Source: an uncultured Lachnospiraceae bacterium (lineage in GTDB: Bacteria; Bacillota; Clostridia; Lachnospirales; Lachnospiraceae). Taken from it: DNA of 64,000 bases. The notes beneath the pieces were generated by a model. The model searched no databases, was not told where the DNA came from, and was given only the letters and a program-made list of their open reading frames with translations. Shown piece after piece: positions 61,057-64,000 of the stretch (positions are counted from its first letter, which is position 1; each line of letters opens with the position of its first letter). A program made the position numbers and the translations under genes. Location: contig CAMXQE010000017.1 in assembly GCA_947246015.1 (NCBI GenBank), positions 1 to 64,000 on the forward strand. The letters run 5' to 3'.

Positions 61057-63132
61057 TCAGTTCTGCCCTGCCTCTTCCTCAAACGGCCGGTTCAATTCCC
61101 CGCATCCGTCCAGCACAAACCTGCCGTTCCGGATAATTACATATTCCGTCCCGTCTTCCCCGACCGCTGTCAGCTCACCTAATTCGTCATAAGGTATCGT
61201 AATATCAGTGTGGCAGTTAAAATATGCCTTTTCCGGATTTTCATGACGGAGTGCAGACACCTCATTCTCCCTTGCGGTAATCGCCTTTCCGTCCGGATTG
61301 TAAGTAATCATATCCTCTTCATGGGAATAGCAGGTATCTCCTACCGCAAAATGCGGTCCCATCTTCTCTGCAATTAAAATCGGCAGTTTGTCACCGATGC
61401 CGTATTTCTTTGCCGCCACATAAGCAGCCGTATTGGTGCCGATGGCAAATTCGCCCATTGGAAGCGAATCATGATGGAACAGCACATTGTCTTTGATATA
61501 CTTCCTGTTCTCTTCTTCCGTCCCGAAATTCGTACAGGTATAATCCGCTGTCATCCCATCCCGGAATACAATCTGAAGATTCCGGTATTCCAGCTCTCCC
61601 AGGAAAACCCGGCTCACATGCAGAATGCCCTCCGTCCCCTTCAGCTGCGGTGACGTGAACACTTCCCCCACGGGAATATTCACATCCGCCACACAATTTT
61701 CAAAATTCGTCTCCATTTCCGGGTCTTTCAGTTTATGCAGGCTGACCCTTAAATCCGTCCTGTTTTCCCCCATCCCTTTAATCCGGACATATCCGGCCCG
61801 GTCCAAAGTATGGATGATTGTCTGCTGGATGCCCTGATAAAGCTTATAATCCAGTGTATTGATTTTTACCGTTTCATCAAAAATCTCTTCGTATTGCTCT
61901 CCGATAGCCGGTATCGGGAACGCGATAATCGTAAAACTGCGTTCCTCCCCTTTGATATATTCATTCTGTATTGCACCGGCTGCTGCCCGGTACTGCGCCG
62001 ACAACTTCTGCTGCTTCTCTGTCAGGGTAACGGCTTCCTCCTTCGCTTCCGGCGCAAAAGGTTCCTCCCCGAATATTTCCACTACCGCAGGCCCCCCGAA
62101 TACGGACGCCTCTTCCTTCAATTCTTCATATGCCGCCCGCATCGCCTCCAAACGGCGGTTTACATACTGCTTATCCAAATAAAGCGCTTCATCATCCTTG
62201 TGGTCATATTCGTACTGCCTGTTGGGAGATGTGGAACAATATCCGACTTTATTCACGCCCTTCCCCTGGAAAATACTCGTTCCGGCCCGAAAGATAGTGG
62301 GCTGCAGGCCCATATCCGCAAAATTATCCACTGCCCGCCGTATCATCCGTTCAAAACCGAGACTGTACCGGATATTTACCGTCTTTTTCCTGGAAATATC
62401 CTTATTGCATACCTCGAAACCGATGCGGTAGCCTTCCGTATAAGTATCTGCCATCTTCCGTATGCCGTCCTCTGTCATACGGTTCAGATGCCTTGCCGTC
62501 TCCAGTTCATTTTCCGTAATATATTCCCCGAAATAATAGAGATAACGCAGGTCCTCCAAATCGCTGTCCATAATGATGCGAAGGGCAAAATCCTTTTCCG
62601 GACAAAGCTGGTCCCGCAGCTTCTTCAACGCTTCCTCCTCCGTGTAATCGGTAACGAACCAGTAAATAATCCGGCGTATTTCCCCAGCTTCCGGAACCTG
62701 CCCGTTTTCCCTCCATTCACATACAAAAGAACCGTAGACTTCCAAAAACAACTCCATCCGTATCGTTATCGCATCCATATCCCTTTCAAAAGCAAATGCA
62801 ATCAGGCTCCTCATCTCCGCATATAAAAAAGACAGTATCCGGCCCATTTCCCCGCCGAATTCGGAAACCGCATATGCAGGGTTGGCATAACTTACCGCAT
62901 AATGCTCCGGCAGGACGTCCTCATAAAGCCTGCGGTTCATATTCTGTAATTCCTCCAAAGACGCCCTGTACAGGCCGCCGCCCGCCACGTATTCATAGAC
63001 TTCCGCCATTTCCGTTATAAAAGCCGCTGTCTTCTGAAAATATGCACAGTATTCCTCCTTCACACAGTTCTCCGCCGTTATCTCTTTCATCCGGCCCTTT
63101 GCCAGTCCGTAACGCTCTGCTACTGTCTCCAT
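61057..63132 (-). CDS. M29-type metallo-aminopeptidase with extra N-terminal region
   Basis: The C-terminal 300 residues of this 691-residue protein match the thermophilic aminopeptidase family M29 (AmpS/leucyl aminopeptidase II). Metal and catalytic residues are visible in NIPVGEVFTSP, LPMGEFAIGTN, MGPHFAVGDT and the late CHTDI (His-x-Asp). M29 enzymes are about 410 residues. The first roughly 380 residues here are an additional, largely helical part with no motif I recognise (though WFVTDYTEEEALKKL and YSLGFERMIRRAV are conserved-looking). It stands alone upstream of the purine cluster. Confidence 0.85.
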   Translation of the reverse strand: METVAERYGLAKGRMKEITAENCVKEEYCAYFQKTAAFITEMAEVYEYVAGGGLYRASLEELQNMNRRLYEDVLPEHYAVSYANPAYAVSEFGGEMGRILSFLYAEMRSLIAFAFERDMDAITIRMELFLEVYGSFVCEWRENGQVPEAGEIRRIIYWFVTDYTEEEALKKLRDQLCPEKDFALRIIMDSDLEDLRYLYYFGEYITENELETARHLNRMTEDGIRKMADTYTEGYRIGFEVCNKDISRKKTVNIRYSLGFERMIRRAVDNFADMGLQPTIFRAGTSIFQGKGVNKVGYCSTSPNRQYEYDHKDDEALYLDKQYVNRRLEAMRAAYEELKEEASVFGGPAVVEIFGEEPFAPEAKEEAVTLTEKQQKLSAQYRAAAGAIQNEYIKGEERSFTIIAFPIPAIGEQYEEIFDETVKINTLDYKLYQGIQQTIIHTLDRAGYVRIKGMGENRTDLRVSLHKLKDPEMETNFENCVADVNIPVGEVFTSPQLKGTEGILHVSRVFLGELEYRNLQIVFRDGMTADYTCTNFGTEEENRKYIKDNVLFHHDSLPMGEFAIGTNTAAYVAAKKYGIGDKLPILIAEKMGPHFAVGDTCYSHEEDMITYNPDGKAITARENEVSALRHENPEKAYFNCHTDITIPYDELGELTAVGEDGTEYVIIRNGRFVLDGCGELNRPFEEEAGQN

Positions 63133-63258
63133 TGTCTCCCTGCCTCCGCTCTTAACCCATTTCTTTTAATCTATTTGTTTTAATCTATTTCTTTTTAACC
63201 TGTTTCTTTCCGACCCATTTTTTCCCATCCCATTCCTTCTCATTCCTTCAAATCCATA

Positions 63259-63597
63259 TCAGATTCCGGTATACAACATCATGCTGACCATGGCAAGGGA
63301 CAAGAAATTCAATCCGATTCCCAAATGGGGAAACAGATAATAATTATCCCTCTCCATACGCGAAAACACTCCCAGAGCCAGACCTGCAAAAGAGTAAAGC
63401 GTCACGAGAAAAACAGCCGCTCCGTACTGAGGTTTCGCAGTGCCGCCGTTCTGGTAGGTAAGATACACCGCCGCTCCGATGGACAGTATCGAAATAATCC
63501 CAAGAATCACTGACATAATCCCTTTTTCCGGATGCTTCCGCGCCGTAAATACATAGGCGCCCCTCCTGCTCCCTTTCTGCTTCTTCTCACGAAACAT
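63259..63597 (-). CDS. Small membrane protein (DUF6142-like)
   Basis: The 112-residue product has a basic N-terminus (RRGAYVFTARKHPEKGIMSV) and three membrane segments with the pattern AVYLTYQNGG between the first two. I recall this as the DUF6142 family, known mainly from Lachnospiraceae and without function. No enzymatic motif is visible. Confidence 0.8.
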   Translation of the reverse strand: MFREKKQKGSRRGAYVFTARKHPEKGIMSVILGIISILSIGAAVYLTYQNGGTAKPQYGAAVFLVTLYSFAGLALGVFSRMERDNYYLFPHLGIGLNFLSLAMVSMMLYTGI

Positions 63598-63764
63598 GCT
63601 TTACCTCCGACCTCTGCTTTTTTATCATCCAACTTCATCATCCATAACTTCCAAAGGGCTGCCGCACTGAATGCCGGGAGGACAATTTTAACGGTCCATA
63701 CCGGCTTTCCTGCGACAGCCTCTGATTATTCCCATAAAAATATCCATACTCCTTTCTCAGCCTG

Positions 63765-63838
63765 CGAATTTGTGCCCCAAGCACAAATATTGCATAACAC
63801 ATGCAGGCATGTGTGAAAAATCTTTGATTTTTCAATCT
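63765..63838 (-). repeat. Intergenic hairpin repeat, family C
   Basis: GCGAATTTGTGC pairs with GCACAAATATTGC, CACATGC/GCATGTG follows, then TGAAAAATC/GATTTTTCA. The last hairpin has the same base type as the one in the purM leader. A short frame across it (63638-63844) is not credible as a gene. Confidence 0.5.
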
Positions 63839-63872
63839 ATCCACCTGAAGGTGTCTGGCAGCATTCCCCTGT

Positions 63873-64000
63873 TTAAAACAATATCTTGGATTTACCGGCT
63901 AATAATTTCGCTCCGCTTATAACAAGAAGAACGCCGCTGGCCACACCAACTACCAACACCACTACGCCTACTGCTATGTTTAAAGCGCCCGAACCGCTCA
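63873..64000 (-). CDS. C-terminal fragment of a membrane protein (partial, runs off the window)
   Basis: The last 42 codons are visible, ending TAA at 63873-63875. They encode a Gly-rich segment, one hydrophobic helix (IAVGVVVLVVGVASGVLLVI) and a short basic tail SGAKLLAGKSKILF. No family can be named from this piece. The reading frame is uninterrupted to the window edge, which supports a real gene. Confidence 0.55.
   Translation of the reverse strand, partial: SGSGALNIAVGVVVLVVGVASGVLLVISGAKLLAGKSKILF

Noticed and set aside
61810-62826. A 338-codon plus-strand open frame
   Set aside because: It is antisense to the M29 aminopeptidase gene and has no ribosome site or recognisable domain.
63638-63844. 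A 68-codon minus-strand open frame at the right end
   Set aside because: It runs across a hairpin repeat, has a composition unlike its neighbours and no known family.

Overview
The window reads as a chromosomal core segment of a Gram-positive, spore-former-lineage Clostridia bacterium, most likely a member of the Lachnospiraceae. This rests on gene content: a SigH-type sigma factor, a Cys T-box leader, the mini-RNase III/RlmB/SigH neighbourhood, a GntR-ClpC pair in place of CtsR-McsAB-ClpC, a single-chain PurL of about 1260 residues, chemotaxis receptors, and several small families (DUF6142-, DUF6512-, DUF4304-like) that I associate with that family. There is no rRNA, prophage, insertion sequence, integrase or CRISPR array. 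Three tRNA genes (Thr-GGT, Ala-CGC, Trp-CCA) are present.

Layout. 1-2.4 kb: repeat-bearing spacer, then yigZ-mgtE on the minus strand. 2.6-5.3 kb: class A penicillin-binding protein on the plus strand. 5.5-9.6 kb: small coiled-coil protein, gamma-carbonic-anhydrase-like protein, MATE exporter and a secreted ComEC-like hydrolase, all minus. 9.7-15.0 kb: tRNA-Thr, then an RND transporter with a very large coiled-coil insertion, in an operon with a TetR regulator behind a promoter with a candidate operator. 15.1-21.9 kb: a T-box controlled cluster cysE-cysS-mrnC-rlmB-(SGNH hydrolase)-sigH. 22-27.3 kb: a chemoreceptor fused to a PilZ domain, hflX, an Eis-like acetyltransferase and ispF. 27.4-33.2 kb: small conserved proteins, tRNA-Ala, a second chemoreceptor and a membrane glucosyltransferase-like protein. 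33.2-38.1 kb: purL with a TetR regulator and an unknown protein upstream. 38.3-46.7 kb: a large protein with an N-terminal cyclic-nucleotide-binding-like fold, an OFA-type transporter, a VanZ-like protein, a HAD phosphatase, an alpha-amylase-family lipoprotein, tRNA-Trp and lspA. 46.7-55.1 kb: a heterodimeric ABC exporter, radA, a small conserved protein, clpC and its coupled gntR. 55.3-57.3 kb: an SH3b membrane protein and a double zinc-ribbon protein. 57.3-60.9 kb: purE-purM-purN-purD. 61-64 kb: an M29-type aminopeptidase with a long extra N-terminal region, a DUF6142-like membrane protein and the C-terminus of one further membrane protein.

How it works together. Purine synthesis (purL, purEMND), cysteine synthesis and charging (cysE, cysS), isoprenoid synthesis (ispF), envelope building (PBP, LspA, SGNH hydrolase, SH3b protein), proteostasis (ClpC, HflX, RadA) and motility sensing (two receptors, one apparently c-di-GMP responsive) are all represented. 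The most unusual signals are not a single gene system. They are several families of palindromic intergenic repeats that mostly sit, in a consistent orientation, in the 5' leaders of genes, and a nested inverted-repeat element just ahead of tRNA-Trp. Among proteins the oddest are the VSGN-repeat SGNH hydrolase occupying the place of rae1/yacP next to sigH, the 1490-residue RND permease, and the receptor-PilZ fusion. I saw no convincing new defence or mobile system.
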